This document shows positions 31,296-41,134 of a DNA stretch of 64,000 nucleotides, one piece after another. The notes below the pieces were generated by a model. It saw nothing but the letters and a program-made list of their open reading frames with translations, was not told where the DNA came from and made no database searches. Made by a program: the position numbers and the translations under genes. The stretch's first letter is position 1, and each line of letters opens with the position of its first letter. The stretch comes from Rebecca billardiae RCC1528 (taxonomy: Eukaryota; Haptophyta), in NCBI GenBank assembly GCA_965240325.2, contig OZ251235.1, positions 1,364,001-1,428,000 of the forward strand, written 5' to 3'.

Positions 31296-32003
31296 TCACA
31301 GCGGGCCGTCGAGCTCCACGTCGTCGTATGACGGGTCCTCGCACGTCTCCGCGGCAGCGTCCGCGCCGTCCCATTCCTCCGCGTCGTTCAGCGTGCCCAC
31401 CTGCACGGCTTTGAGCCCGCCCAGCCGGTTCATCGCCGCCTTCTGGAAGAAGGCGTCGATGTTCTCCGCGGTGAGCGCCTGCGCCATCGTGACGCCGACC
31501 TCGTGCCGGGGCGAGTACAGCGCGAGCTTTGGGTAGATGGAGATATCGAGGGCGGCCTCGAGCTCCGGCTGCGCACCCGCCTGCGACCACATGAACAGGA
31601 ACGGATGCTTTGGCACCTTCTGACCTGCCTTGAGCAGCGCGCCGAGCAATTCCATCCGTCCGATGGCGCCCGAGTCGAGCAGGTGTGGGACGAAGAGCAC
31701 GATGCACGTGGGTAGTGCCAGGTCGGGATCGGGCTGGAATTCCCCATCCTCCTCGACGTCCCAATCCGACGGAGGCAAGTGCGGCGCGCACTGCTCGCGG
31801 AAGCTCAAGTCTGTGAGCTGGGTCGCGCACAACTTTGGCGCCTTGTAGTCCTCGCCCGCTGACCACTCGCCGTCCTCGTCGGCGTTCCAGTCCGGAGGAG
31901 GGATGTGCGGCATGCAGACGTCGCGATAGAGCTCCGCCAGCTCGCTCGCGACCGCCCTTCGGGCGGCGGACACGAGCAGCAGCGCGAACGGCAGCGCGCG
32001 CAT
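31296..32003 (-). CDS. ER protein: calnexin-arm-like repeats + P5/PDIA6 C-terminal b domain
   Basis: A 235-aa secretory protein with a signal peptide (MRALPFALLLVSAARRAVAS). Residues 30-59 and 72-100 are two Cys-bounded repeats, C..PHIPPPDWNADEDGEW..C and C..PHLPPSDWDVEEDGEF..C, closely resembling the DWDxxxDGEWxxP modules of the calnexin/calreticulin P-domain arm. Residues ~98-235 match the C-terminal b-type thioredoxin-fold domain of P5/PDIA6: IVLFVPHLLDSGAIGR, MWSQAGAQPELEAALDI and the acidic tail with SYDDVELD. There is no CxxC thioredoxin domain and no KDEL-type end, so it cannot work as a redox isomerase in the usual way. It may be a folding co-factor or adaptor in the ER, or may be secreted. 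It is well formed and not obviously truncated. Confidence 0.82.
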   Translation of the reverse strand: MRALPFALLLVSAARRAVASELAELYRDVCMPHIPPPDWNADEDGEWSAGEDYKAPKLCATQLTDLSFREQCAPHLPPSDWDVEEDGEFQPDPDLALPTCIVLFVPHLLDSGAIGRMELLGALLKAGQKVPKHPFLFMWSQAGAQPELEAALDISIYPKLALYSPRHEVGVTMAQALTAENIDAFFQKAAMNRLGGLKAVQVGTLNDAEEWDGADAAAETCEDPSYDDVELDGPL

Positions 32004-32940
32004 GGCGTCTCGACCGCGCCCGATTTCGCTTGCTCACAAGTCCGGTCGTTTCCGCGTTCCGGGAGACGCCCAACGCCCGTCCCCTGCGGGCCCCGCGCTG
32101 GACGTCCGTCGCCGCCCGCTCGCGCTGTGAGGGGCATGATGCATGGCAGCGGCCACGAGGCCGGCTGCAGTGCATGCCACACGTGCGTCGCTGGGCGCGC
32201 CGTGCACGCATCGCAGGCTGCCGGCAGCAGAGTGCCAACACCGGCCGAGACTCTGCCGACGGCGAGCGCCATATAATGAAGTGGGTCGCGAGCAGCCGTC
32301 GCAAACATAGCCGCCATCGGCCGTTGGGCCGAGGAAGATGATCTGAACGGCCGCACGGCGGAGTGCGGACTCCGTCTGAACGGCCGCACGGCCGCCGAGT
32401 GCGGACCGCGCCAAAGACTGTGGCACTGCTGAGTGGCTGCAGACTCCTAGACCTAGTCAGCTCCGACACAGTGTATCATGATAGACGATGATTCATGTAT
32501 GGCCGGGACGCCGCCATGCATTGATTTTATTGACGAATAGTGCATATAAATAATTTGGTATGACAGTCTCACAATACAGCGAGTCCCATCAGTATTATAC
32601 TATTATCATCATCAATTAGTTATTATTATCATAATTTTTCTAGAAGGCTTAAACAGCTTACTGAATGAACTATTTCGGTTGACTAAACCGGAGTGTGACC
32701 GATTCTAACAATAATCATTATCATGCTCAGGACACGGCCTCACGTTCGCGGGCTCTACGGTCCTCCACGTCCTCGGAGCGGCGAGCCCGAGGGCGAGGCC
32801 GAGGCCGAGGCCGAGACCGCGCGCGCTGGCACAGCAAGTTTCAGCGATGAGGCGCGGATGAGGCTGTGGCGCACTCGCGGCACCACGTCACTCACGTGTC
32901 GCCGGCGAAGCGTGCGCGCGCGCGCTGGCCCATCAGCCTC
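32004..32940. other. spacer: ER-protein promoter and low-GC stretch
   Basis: No gene seen. It includes the likely promoter of the leftward ER protein, an imperfect direct repeat of about 28-31 bp at 32343-32405 (TCTGAACGGCCGCACGGC twice) and an AT-rich stretch at 32,480-32,720 with ATTATTATCAT-type runs. Confidence 0.4.
32343..32405 (+). repeat. imperfect ~30-bp direct repeat
   Basis: TCTGAACGGCCGCACGGCGG...AGTGCGGA at 32343 is repeated from about 32374 as TCTGAACGGCCGCACGGCCG...AGTGCGGA with a 3-bp insertion. Confidence 0.75.
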
Positions 32941-34225
32941 CTATTTGCTCAGCGCGTGCATCTTCGCGACGATGGCGTCGCCCATCGCGGACGTGCTCGT
33001 CGGCGTCTCCCCCGGCATCGTGATGTCACCCGTGCGCAGGCCGTCGTCGAGCACAGCCTGGTAGGAGCGCGGCCGCAGCGGCGCGGTGCGCGGGTGCGTC
33101 AGGCCGGGCACAGGCGGGCGGAAGAGCGCGGCCGACGCCCCTCGCTGCGACCCCAGCACGCACGCACGCGCGCGCGCGCGCACGCGCGCGCACCCCGATC
33201 GCCTTCTCGACGAGCTGCGCCTGCGCCTCCATGCCAAACGAGTAGCGCAGCATGAGCGCGGCCGACAGGATCTGCGCGATCGGGTTGGCGACGCCCTTCC
33301 CTGCGATGTCGGGCGCGGAGCCGCCGCTGGGCTCGTACATGTGCACGCCGTCGCCGAGCGAGGCGGAGGGCATGAGCCCGAGCGAGCCGGGCAGCACCGA
33401 CGCAGCGTCCGAGAGGATGTCGCCGAACATGTTCTCCGTGGCAAGCACGTCAAACTGCGAGGGCGCGCGGATGATCTGCATCGCCGCGTTGTCGACCAGC
33501 ATGAACTCCATCTTGACGTCCGGGTACTTGGGCGCGATCTGGTTGGCGACCTTGCGCCACAGGCGGGAGCAGTCGAGCACGTTCGCCTTGTCCACCACCG
33601 TCACGTGCTTCCGCCGCTTCAGCGCCGCCTCGAACGCGAAGTTGAGGCAGACGGCGATCTGCGCCTCAGTGTACTCCATCACGTCGACCGCGCGGTCGCC
33701 CTCCGTCTTGTGCTCGCCGAAGTAGATGCCGCCGACGAGCTCGCGCACGACGAGGACGTCGACGCCCTTCGCGATGATGTCGGGCCTCAACGGGCTGAGG
33801 CTCGCGAGCATCGGGTACACCACGGCCGGGCGGAGATTGACGGCGAGGTTGAACGCCTTGCGCAGGCCCAGGAGCGCGTTGCGCTCGGCGTTGGCCCACT
33901 TGGGCGAGTCGGCCTCCTCGACGGGCCCGCCGATCGAGCCGAAGAGGATCGCGTCCGCCTCCGCGCACGCGCGCTTCGTGTCCGCCGGGAAGTGCTCGCC
34001 CGTCGCGTCCCACGCGGCGCCGCCGATCGGGTGCGTCGACGTCGTGAACTGCGCGCCCGAGATGGACTGCACGGCGGAGAGCACCTTCAGCGCCTCGTCC
34101 ATCACCTCGGGGCCGATCCCATCGCCCGGGAGCACGGCGATCTTCTTCGGCGCGCCGCTCGAGAGCAGCCGCCGCGCCGACGCCGATCGCGCCGATCGCG
34201 TCGCGCGCGCGGCGAACCCGAGCAT
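32941..34225 (-). CDS. IPMDH/leuB: 3-isopropylmalate dehydrogenase, organellar (two exons)
   Basis: Catalyses NAD-dependent oxidative decarboxylation of 3-isopropylmalate in leucine synthesis. Exons 34225-33194 and 33057-32941 join in phase 0 to give 382 aa; the intron is 33058-33193 (136 bp, GTGCGC...CAG). The join reads LVEKAIG then [12 protein letters not shown], as in LeuB. Motifs: [12 protein letters not shown], the substrate/Mg block [46 protein letters not shown] and the NAD-binding [16 protein letters not shown]. The N-terminal 28 residues ([21 protein letters not shown]) are a basic, Ser/Ala-rich presequence for mitochondrion or plastid. An upstream ATG at 34330 would add 35 residues but lies 13 bp from the divergent gene, so it is less likely. 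Confidence 0.93.
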
Positions 34226-34343
34226 GGCGACGTCCGAGGGACGGAAAAGGGTCGTCGGGCGACGTGGCGTTTCGCCGACGGAAAAAAGCAAAAAAATGAG
34301 CGCGCGCCGCGCACGCACGGTCGATTTCATTTGATGATGAAAT
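34226..34343. promoter_or_regulatory. bidirectional promoter, IPMDH / 344-aa secretory protein
   Basis: 118 bp lie between divergent ATGs. It is relatively A-rich (GGAAAAAAGCAAAAAAATGA) for this genome. Assignment is positional. Confidence 0.4.
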
Positions 34344-35378
34344 ATGCCCGGCACGATGGCCGGCTGCCGCTTTGCGGCACGCGCACTCTGCGCGGCGGCA
34401 CTGGTCGCGTGTGCTCCGCCCGTGGGCTCCGCGCCGACTCTCGGTGCGTGGCCACCCGAGCTGTCTCGCGCTCCACCCGGTGCCAAGCCGCCCAAAGTCG
34501 TCTCGCTCGCCTTCCACGGCCACTACTCGCGGCCGATGACCAAGCGCAAGAAGTTCAGCGGCACCCGCGGCAGCTGCTCCGACTACTTCGAGTCGGCGGC
34601 GAACATCCGCGACAACCTGTTCCAGCCGCTCCGCGCGGGCGGCGCGGTCCTGCGCGTCTTCTTCCACACGTACGCCCACCCCACGTGCAAGGAGGCCGAC
34701 GCCGCGCTCGTGCGCTCGATGCAGCCGGTCGCGCACGAGTTCAGCACGGCGCTGCTGCCGAGGATCTGCGACTCGTACCTGCGCGCGCTCGCGCTGGTGA
34801 TGGCGTGGACGCCCCCGGCGGAGTGGGCCGCCGGCGGCCCGGGCGCCGCCGCCGAGGACCACGGCGTGATGCTCGTGCGCTTCGACGTCAAGTACCTGTG
34901 GCCGCTCACGCGCGAGCGCATCGACTGGAGCGCGTTCAACGTCGCGTGGCGCGACGAGCTGAAGGAGTGGCGCAAGTGGCGCACGGCGAACGACCAGCTC
35001 TTCATCTTCCCCGCGCGCGCGCTCGGGTACGTCTCGAACGCCATCCACAAGTCCGGCCAGCGCTACAAGTCCGGCTCGGCGCACTACACGCTCAAGTACC
35101 TCGAGGAGCCGCTCGCGGTGCGGCTGGGCATGCGCTGCGTGTACCTGGCGGCGGAGTTCCACAGCTCGTGGCACCACTACGAGATGGTTGAGAAGCGGTT
35201 ACGCGACGCGAGGCTCGGGTTGTGGCACCAGCCCAACGCCACACCCGCGCCGCCCATGTGGCGCATACCCGAGCAGGACGCGCTCGAGGTGTTCCTCGCG
35301 ATCGAGCGCGCGTGCGACATCTCGGTGCGGTGCGACAAGCCGAGGCTCGCGGGCTTCAACGTGAGCCTCGCCGCGTGA
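34344..35378 (+). CDS. 344-aa secretory-pathway protein of unknown family
   Basis: An uninterrupted frame from an ATG. A signal peptide or anchor is predicted ([18 protein letters not shown]). The body is a single globular domain with [78 protein letters not shown] and [13 protein letters not shown]. Alternating hydrophobic strands with acidic turns, plus the lumenal location, resemble glycan-modifying enzymes, but I cannot name a family. No DxD motif of the usual form is present. It is divergent from IPMDH; function is unassigned. Confidence 0.75.
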   Translation: MPGTMAGCRFAARALCAAALVACAPPVGSAPTLGAWPPELSRAPPGAKPPKVVSLAFHGHYSRPMTKRKKFSGTRGSCSDYFESAANIRDNLFQPLRAGGAVLRVFFHTYAHPTCKEADAALVRSMQPVAHEFSTALLPRICDSYLRALALVMAWTPPAEWAAGGPGAAAEDHGVMLVRFDVKYLWPLTRERIDWSAFNVAWRDELKEWRKWRTANDQLFIFPARALGYVSNAIHKSGQRYKSGSAHYTLKYLEEPLAVRLGMRCVYLAAEFHSSWHHYEMVEKRLRDARLGLWHQPNATPAPPMWRIPEQDALEVFLAIERACDISVRCDKPRLAGFNVSLAA

Positions 35379-36269
35379 GGGGCGGACGGACGCGCGAGGT
35401 CGACGGCTGCTTGAGAGGGGTCGCGCGGCCGGCTGCGCGCGCCCTACTGGGCCATGCCGCATGCGTCTGCGGCAGAGCAGCACGAGCCCGATGCGGCCAG
35501 TGAGCTAGGTGTCTCGGTCACTGTGGTTTGAGGTTGGGTGAGGGTGGTGGTTGGTTGGGGGCTGGCCAGGGTAGGGCTGGAGGCTTCGTCGGCCGCCAGC
35601 CTGATCACCCGGAGCCCGTTATAAAGGGGAATTTTAAAAAAGCTCCTGTGGGCCGAAGCTTCGGCCAGGAGACTAGGAGAGCGCTAACTGACAACTGACA
35701 CTGTATCAGTTTTGGGACGAACTCCCCGATATGTACCACACCCTCAGAGGTGTATGGCCCCTTCGGTAAGACCCATAGCCAGTACCTGACACTTAAAGTT
35801 CGCTCGCCGAGCCGCACTGCCTCGCCCTAGGGGCGAGAACGGAAAACCCTCATCAAGTAATCGTTCCACATAATACTAGGGGTTATAAGACGTTAAAAAT
35901 TGCTCCATCCGCGCGCGGAATGTCCAATGGAGTCACGACGGCTCACTCACTAGTCACTGCCGACTTGACAATCACCAGTCTGCAGGACTTTGACACCTGC
36001 GCGGCGCCGCGGCCGCTGCGCCGCCGCCGGACACCGCCTTCTGGAGTCAGTGGAGTAGTCTCACTCAGTAGCTTAGTCTGGACTTAGATTTAGAATGAGT
36101 CAGTCCTCCAGTCCGGTTGGGTTGGGCTCGCGACTTGTTTTTGCCCGGATTTCCCAGGCGCCGCGACGCGCGCGGCGCGCCGGTCGCACTGCCTCGGCTG
36201 AGCCAGCCAACTTCTCGCCGCCAGGCAATGGCGGCACCGCGTCGTCGATAACCACCCGTGGGAGGGTGG
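35379..36269. other. spacer with G/T-rich tract and 16-bp palindrome
   Basis: No convincing gene. 35,525-35,580 is a G/T-rich tract (GGTTGGGTGAGGGTGGTGG and similar) with G-quadruplex potential. 35,610-35,900 has much lower GC and contains the palindrome GGCCGAAGCTTCGGCC at 35651-35666. A 70-codon open frame at 35605-35817 (-) has no recognised relatives. The promoter of the DUF6625-type gene is next to 36270. Confidence 0.4.
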
Positions 36270-36785
36270 ATGCGCGTCAGACGGACGCTCGGGTCGCTGC
36301 TACTGGTCGGCGTCACGCTCCACTGCGTCCTGGCCTTCGTTGTCTTCAACGTCTGGATCCTGCACCCGCACGCGCGCCGCGAGCCGAGGAGGGCAGCTGC
36401 CAAATCGGCGCGCGGGGCACCCACGCAGCCTGCTGCCAGCGAGCGCCAGCGTGCCGGCGGCGCCACGCGCGACGAGGTGCGGAGACGAGGCGGCCATGCG
36501 CCAGCCGGGCCGTTTCTGCCCCTCGGCATCGACGAGCTCGACACGGCGGACGGCAGGAGCCGTAGCCCGACCGCGACGCGCGACGCGCCCCCAGAGGATG
36601 CGGCCGCGGATGGCGAGGCCGGCGTGGACGAGGAGCTGCTAGCGGTGCCGCCGGGCGATGGGGATGATGGCGACTTGGATGACGCCGAGCTCGTCGCCCC
36701 AAGCTCGGATGCCTCTGAGGAGGAGGACGACGAGGAGGAGGACGAGCACGATGCTGCGGCAGACAGCAGCGCTCGGGGGGACGAC

Positions 36786-36825
<40 letters not shown>

Positions 36826-38550
36826 GCAGCGGCGGCGGCAGTGGCGGTGGCGGCAAGGGCGCGAAGAAGAAGCAGTCGGGGGGGCGGAAGAAGGGCTCGT
36901 CGAGCAAGTCCAAGGGCGGCTCGAGCCCGCCCGAGCCCGCGCAGCGCGTGCCGCCGCCGCCCGGCACGTGCGCGGGCCGCCACCAGCGGTACCGCATCGC
37001 CATCATTGTCGCGTGGCTCGGCGACGCGCCGCCGTGGTTCTCGCATTTCGCGGCGAGTGCCGCGCGCTCGGCGTACCTGGTGGACTGGCTGCTGTTCCAC
37101 GAGGGCGCGGTTGAGCCGTCGCGCACGCCGCTGCCCGAGAACGTGATCTCCATCGACCTCGGCGAGGGCGGGCTCGCGAGCAAGGTCGGGCACGGGCTTG
37201 GCCGCGGCCTCTCGCTGCAGTCGGTGTCGGTGCGCAAGCTCACGACGATGCTCCGCGAGTTATTCAAAGAGCACCAGCGGCTGATCGCGGAGTACAAGCC
37301 GGCGTTCGGCAGCATCTTCGGGCAGTGGCTCAAGCCGTACTCGCACTGGGGCTTCTCCGACGTCGACGTGCTGTGGGGCGACGTGCCGCACTTTGTGGAG
37401 GAGGCGTCCGAGCTGGCGGGCGCCGACGTCTTCTCGTGGTCGTTTGGCGACCAGAAGGCGATCTATCTGCGCGGGCAGTGGACGGTGCACGCGAACCGGG
37501 AGGACATCTCGCGCGCGTGGACGCGGTGCACGCACCTCGGCTCCGGGCTGATGAAGGAGGTGCAGACCAAGCTCGCCTGGGAGCAGAAGCGGCGCAAGCT
37601 GATCGCGAGCGGCCAGTCGAAGCTGCCCGCGCGCCGGTTCATCTCGGCGGAGGGGTGTTACACCAAGGCCATCACCGCACTGCCCGGGCTGCGGCTGGCG
37701 ATCACGCCGAAGCAGTCGATCGGCGACGACGCGCGCAAGCCGTACGTCGCGGCGCTCGGCGGGCGCGTGTGGAGCTGCGACCGCCAGCTCGCCGGCGGCG
37801 CCGCCGCCGCCCCCGCCGGCACGGCCGAGCGCGCGGGCCAGCTCAGCGGCCTGTTTGCCGCGCCGCCCAGCTGCGCGCAGCTGCTCGCGCCTACGCACCG
37901 CTCGACAGGGCAGCCTGAGAAGCTGCAGGTGGGCTCGAAGGGGTGCAGCAATTGGTGCGCGGCGCAGCGCGGCGCGGGGCGGGGCGCGCCCGCGCCCACG
38001 AGCCCAGCCCCGCCTGCCGGCACGCCGCCCCACATACACACGCACACCCCGCGCCCCGCCCCGCCACGGACTTGTTTCCGCTACAGGATTCACCAGGACT
38101 ACCGCGTGTGCGCGAGCGGCCTGCGCGAGCCCAATGCAACGCGCGTGCTGTACGTGAACGGCTCGTACTACGCGCAGCGCGTGGAGTGGCTGCGCCCGCC
38201 GACGGCCGCGTCCGACGCTCAGGACGCGCCGCTGTGCAGGGAAGTTGCCTTCTTCCACTTCCAGGCATGCGCTGCCGCCGCTGCGCCGCCGCTGTCGGCG
38301 CGCGCGCGCCGACGAGCGCCGCTCACGCGCCGCCACGTCCCGCGCCCGCGCCGCCCGCCCGCGCCGCTGCCGGGCGCAGGAGTGGAAGAAGACCTGGAAG
38401 CGCGGGGTCTGGCAGGCGACCGAGCCCGTGGCGGACCCCGCGGCTGATGGCGCCGGCGCCGGTGCCGAGAGGCACGTGCTCGACCCTGGAAGAGGGCTGC
38501 TGCTGAGCAAGACGAGCGTCGAGCCGTTGGCGCTGCCCGCCGCGCAATAA
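36270..38550 (+). CDS. DUF6625-type glycosyltransferase, type II membrane (three exons)
   Basis: The ATG at 36270 is chosen over an in-frame GTG at 36258. Exons 36270-37928, 38097-38264 and 38380-38550 are joined in phase 0 (about 665 aa). The first intron is 37929-38096 (168 bp, GTGGGC...CAG). The second, 38265-38379 (115 bp), has GC at the donor (CAG|GCATGC) and CAG at the acceptor; it joins FFHFQ to EWKKTWKRGVW. Signal anchor: LLLVGVTLHCVLAFVVFNVWIL. A ~180-residue acidic then Gly/Lys-rich stem follows. The catalytic region has RIAIIVAWLGDAPPWF, YKPAFGSIF, and YSHWGFSDVDVLWGDVPHFV with a DVD metal site. Predicted Golgi enzyme of unknown sugar specificity. An alternative acceptor 10 bases upstream would break the frame. 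Confidence 0.8.
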
Positions 38551-39079
38551 CCGGCACCGCCGCGGCTGGCAGCAATCGGGATTCACCTGAGACACTGCTG
38601 ACTGACGGCACACTAGTCGTAGTGTTTCAGTGCGCAGACAATAGACATGACGACGAGCAGCAGAATAATTATAATAAAGATATGTAACTATAAAGTTAGA
38701 CTAGCTTGACGAACAATCTCTCTCTCCGTCACTGACACTCTCTCTCTCTCTCTCTACTCTCTATTGAAGTCTCAAGCCTTCCCGCGCGAGTAATCCGCGC
38801 CGCGGCCGCGTTTGCATCATAATCTGATATCGCGTCAGAGACAGAGTGAGAGTCGCGCGTCGTCAGTCACATTTCCATGACATATTATTATTACTATATA
38901 TATATTAATTATTAGTATTGGTATTATTATAATGATTATTATTAAATAATCATAATTATAATTATACTAATAATATTACAATACGGTCAGCATCATCATT
39001 TTAAAATAATATTATTCACGGTCGTAACTGCTGATTTTATTAGAATAAGTCAGTCAGAGCGCAGCGATATCGCTGCATC
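38551..39079. other. AT-rich spacer with (CT)n and AT tracts
   Basis: Very low GC for this window. Contains a (CT)n tract near 38716-38763 and long A/T runs at 38,880-39,060 (ATATATATATTAATTATTAG and similar). No coding frame. It may be a boundary of the element-like region that follows. Confidence 0.5.
38738..38763. repeat. (CT)n microsatellite
   Basis: A CTCTCTCTCTCTCTCTCT run interrupted by single bases, in an AT-rich spacer. Confidence 0.8.
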
Positions 39080-39153
39080 CGTATATATATTAACGACGTG
39101 GTATGCAACGGGCAGGCGTATATATATTAACGACGTGGTATGCAACGGGCAGG
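39080..39153 (+). repeat. 37-bp tandem pair (matched in reverse at 42446)
   Basis: Two head-to-tail copies of a 37-bp unit starting CGTATATATATTAACGACGT and continuing GGTATGCAACGGGCAGG. A reverse-complement copy (GCCCGTTGCATACCACGTCG followed by TTAAATATATATATATG) is at about 42452-42489, so the two flank 3.3 kb as inverted repeats. Confidence 0.85.
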
Positions 39154-39167
39154 CGTATATATATGTG

Positions 39168-41134
39168 TAAACTTTTCTGAGGATAGCGCACCAGCAAAAT
39201 CCCTTGACCGCCATCCGGATTTTACGGAGGCCGCGTTTGGACGCAGAAACGCGCGATGGCGAGGCCCGCCCTCGCACCACCGCTCTCGCGAGATCGCGAC
39301 CGTGCGACCTGCGGCGTTGCGCTCGACGCGCTCTTTCTGCTCGGAGGCCGCGAGGACTCCCAGGTGCGCCAGCTCGCGAGCGCGCACCTTCCTCCTCGCC
39401 GCGCTCGCCGAGCACGAGCCGATCTGCAGCAGATGTGCAAGGAGCCGCATGTGGCCTTCCTCGCGCGCGCGGCACGGCTGCACACGAAAATCGTTAGAGG
39501 GCACTTCTCCGCGCATTCTACATTTTGGGGAAAGAACGCCTGAACTGCACAAAAAGTGCCCTCTAACGCTTCCGCTCCTCGCCGTTGCGTGCACGCGCAA
39601 AGGAGCACTGCAAAGGGTGCGACTGGGAGCATTCCTTCTCCCGGGCGGCCACCACGGCCTCGGAGGTGGTGAGGAACGCGTCGGCGACCACGGCGTGGAC
39701 CACCTCCGTCGCGCCGGACACTCCGGTCGCCCCTCGCCGGACTCCATCCTCGCTGCGCGCTGACCGTTTGCCGAGCGGGCTGCCCCGCCGCCTGCCCGGC
39801 GTGTGCCCGCGTGGTGACACAAGATGGTCGAAGGCGTGGCAGCGCGGTGGTGCGTGCGATCGGGGGACCCCACCTGAGCTACGACACGGGCGCGCGCGCT
39901 CATCCGTGCTCATCACGGTGGTGCACGCGCGCGTCGCGCGCTGACGCTCGTCGGCTGTCGCGCGCTGACGGCTGGGCTGCTTTGGGGTGTCGGCGGCGGC
40001 CACAGCTCGCTGGTACGGGCGCGATGGTGGCTGCGAGTGGTACGCGGCGTTGCACCAGGTCCGTGTGCGTCACGCACGACGCTCGGCCGGCTCGCCCTCG
40101 GACCATTGGCTGAGCCCTACTCGCCGCGCGCACTGCGCGCGGCAGCCGCTCCGCAGCTGCTCCGGGCACGAAGCGCGCCCCGCGCGCTGCACGTGGGCGC
40201 GACGAGGTGGTGCAGCGAGCATGCGCGAGAGTGTGCGCGTGATGGGCACCACAATGACGATACTTGCCATGCACATCTGCCTCTCGCCACGCCTTCGTCA
40301 CGATAGCTGCGACTGCTGCCCGGAGGTGCGCTCGAGCGCTCGCGCGCGTTTGAATCTGGGCTCGGCGGCGATCGCGTGGACGAGGGGCAGCGCGGTGCAC
40401 GGTGGCGGAGCGCGTGCGGAGCGCAGCCTACACCTCCTACACGCTCCATCCAGACACATCGCGCATGCTCGCGCGGCCTCCTCGGTCCATCACGTGCGCG
40501 TGCGCGCGCGAGCAGGTGTGCATTCGCCGGGCGCGTTCACGGCGCGCCGCGTTGGCGCGCGCGCACCGATACCCGTGCGCAGCTCGACGAGCGAGCGCGG
40601 TGTGTTTCGATGCGTATGGGGAGGCTCGAATTTACGCGCGCGCACGCGCCGGCCCTCGCCGCCCCTTCGCTCGCCCACGCCTCATCTGCGCGCTCGGCGT
40701 TTGCAGGCAGCTGCGCATTCTTTCCGACACGTGCGCAAACGAGCAGATGGCGCTGGGCGAGGTCGATTGGTGCGTCAGATATTCGGCAACGACCAGGCCC
40801 GCTTGTGTGCCGCCGCTCGTGCTACTCTCGACGACCACCTCTGGCTCGGTCGCGCGCACGAGGCTGCTCGCGGCCGAATCGTGCCGTGTACCGTCAAGCT
40901 GTACCGTGCGCAGCGAGGCGCACTCAGACGTCGGCATGGGCTCGCATGCGAGGGCCCGGCAGTGCGACGCGTCGATGGAGCATGCTCCGGATACGCTTCG
41001 GCGCACTTCCCGACGCGCACGAGCCGCTCGAAGGCGCGGAAGGGCGCCCAAACGGGGCAACCGCCATTTTGCGCCACTTCGGCCCGGATGGCGGTCAAGG
41101 GAAATTGCTGGTGCGCTATCCTCAGAAAAGTTTA
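39168..41134. mobile_element. 1,967-bp element with 51-bp terminal inverted repeats
   Basis: The left end 39168-39218 (TAAACTTTTCTGAGGATAGC, then GCACCAGCAAAATCCCTTGA, then CCGCCATCCGG) and right end 41084-41134 are reverse complements with two mismatches. AT-rich flanks (TATATATATGTG left, ATCATATATA right) also pair. Inside are GC-rich sequences with several long open frames on both strands but none with a recognisable transposase motif. The most composition-like frame is 40632-41060 (-). A 15-bp inverted repeat (CGTTAGAGGGCACTT) sits at about 39491-39569. Terminal inverted repeats define it as a DNA-transposon-like or non-autonomous element; the family is unknown. Confidence 0.65.

Noticed and set aside
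33086-35191. 701-codon plus-strand frame across IPMDH and its divergent neighbour
   Set aside because: It runs antisense over IPMDH and out of frame through the next gene, with Arg/Asp/His-biased composition. Both real genes are supported by motifs.
35605-35817. 70-codon minus-strand frame in the low-GC spacer
   Set aside because: Plausible amino-acid mix but short, single, and without motif or neighbour support.
36258-38447. Unspliced 729-aa reading of the DUF6625-type gene
   Set aside because: It starts at GTG and reads through two intron-like Pro/Arg/His-rich stretches, ending away from the conserved FHFQEWKK block. The spliced model is better.
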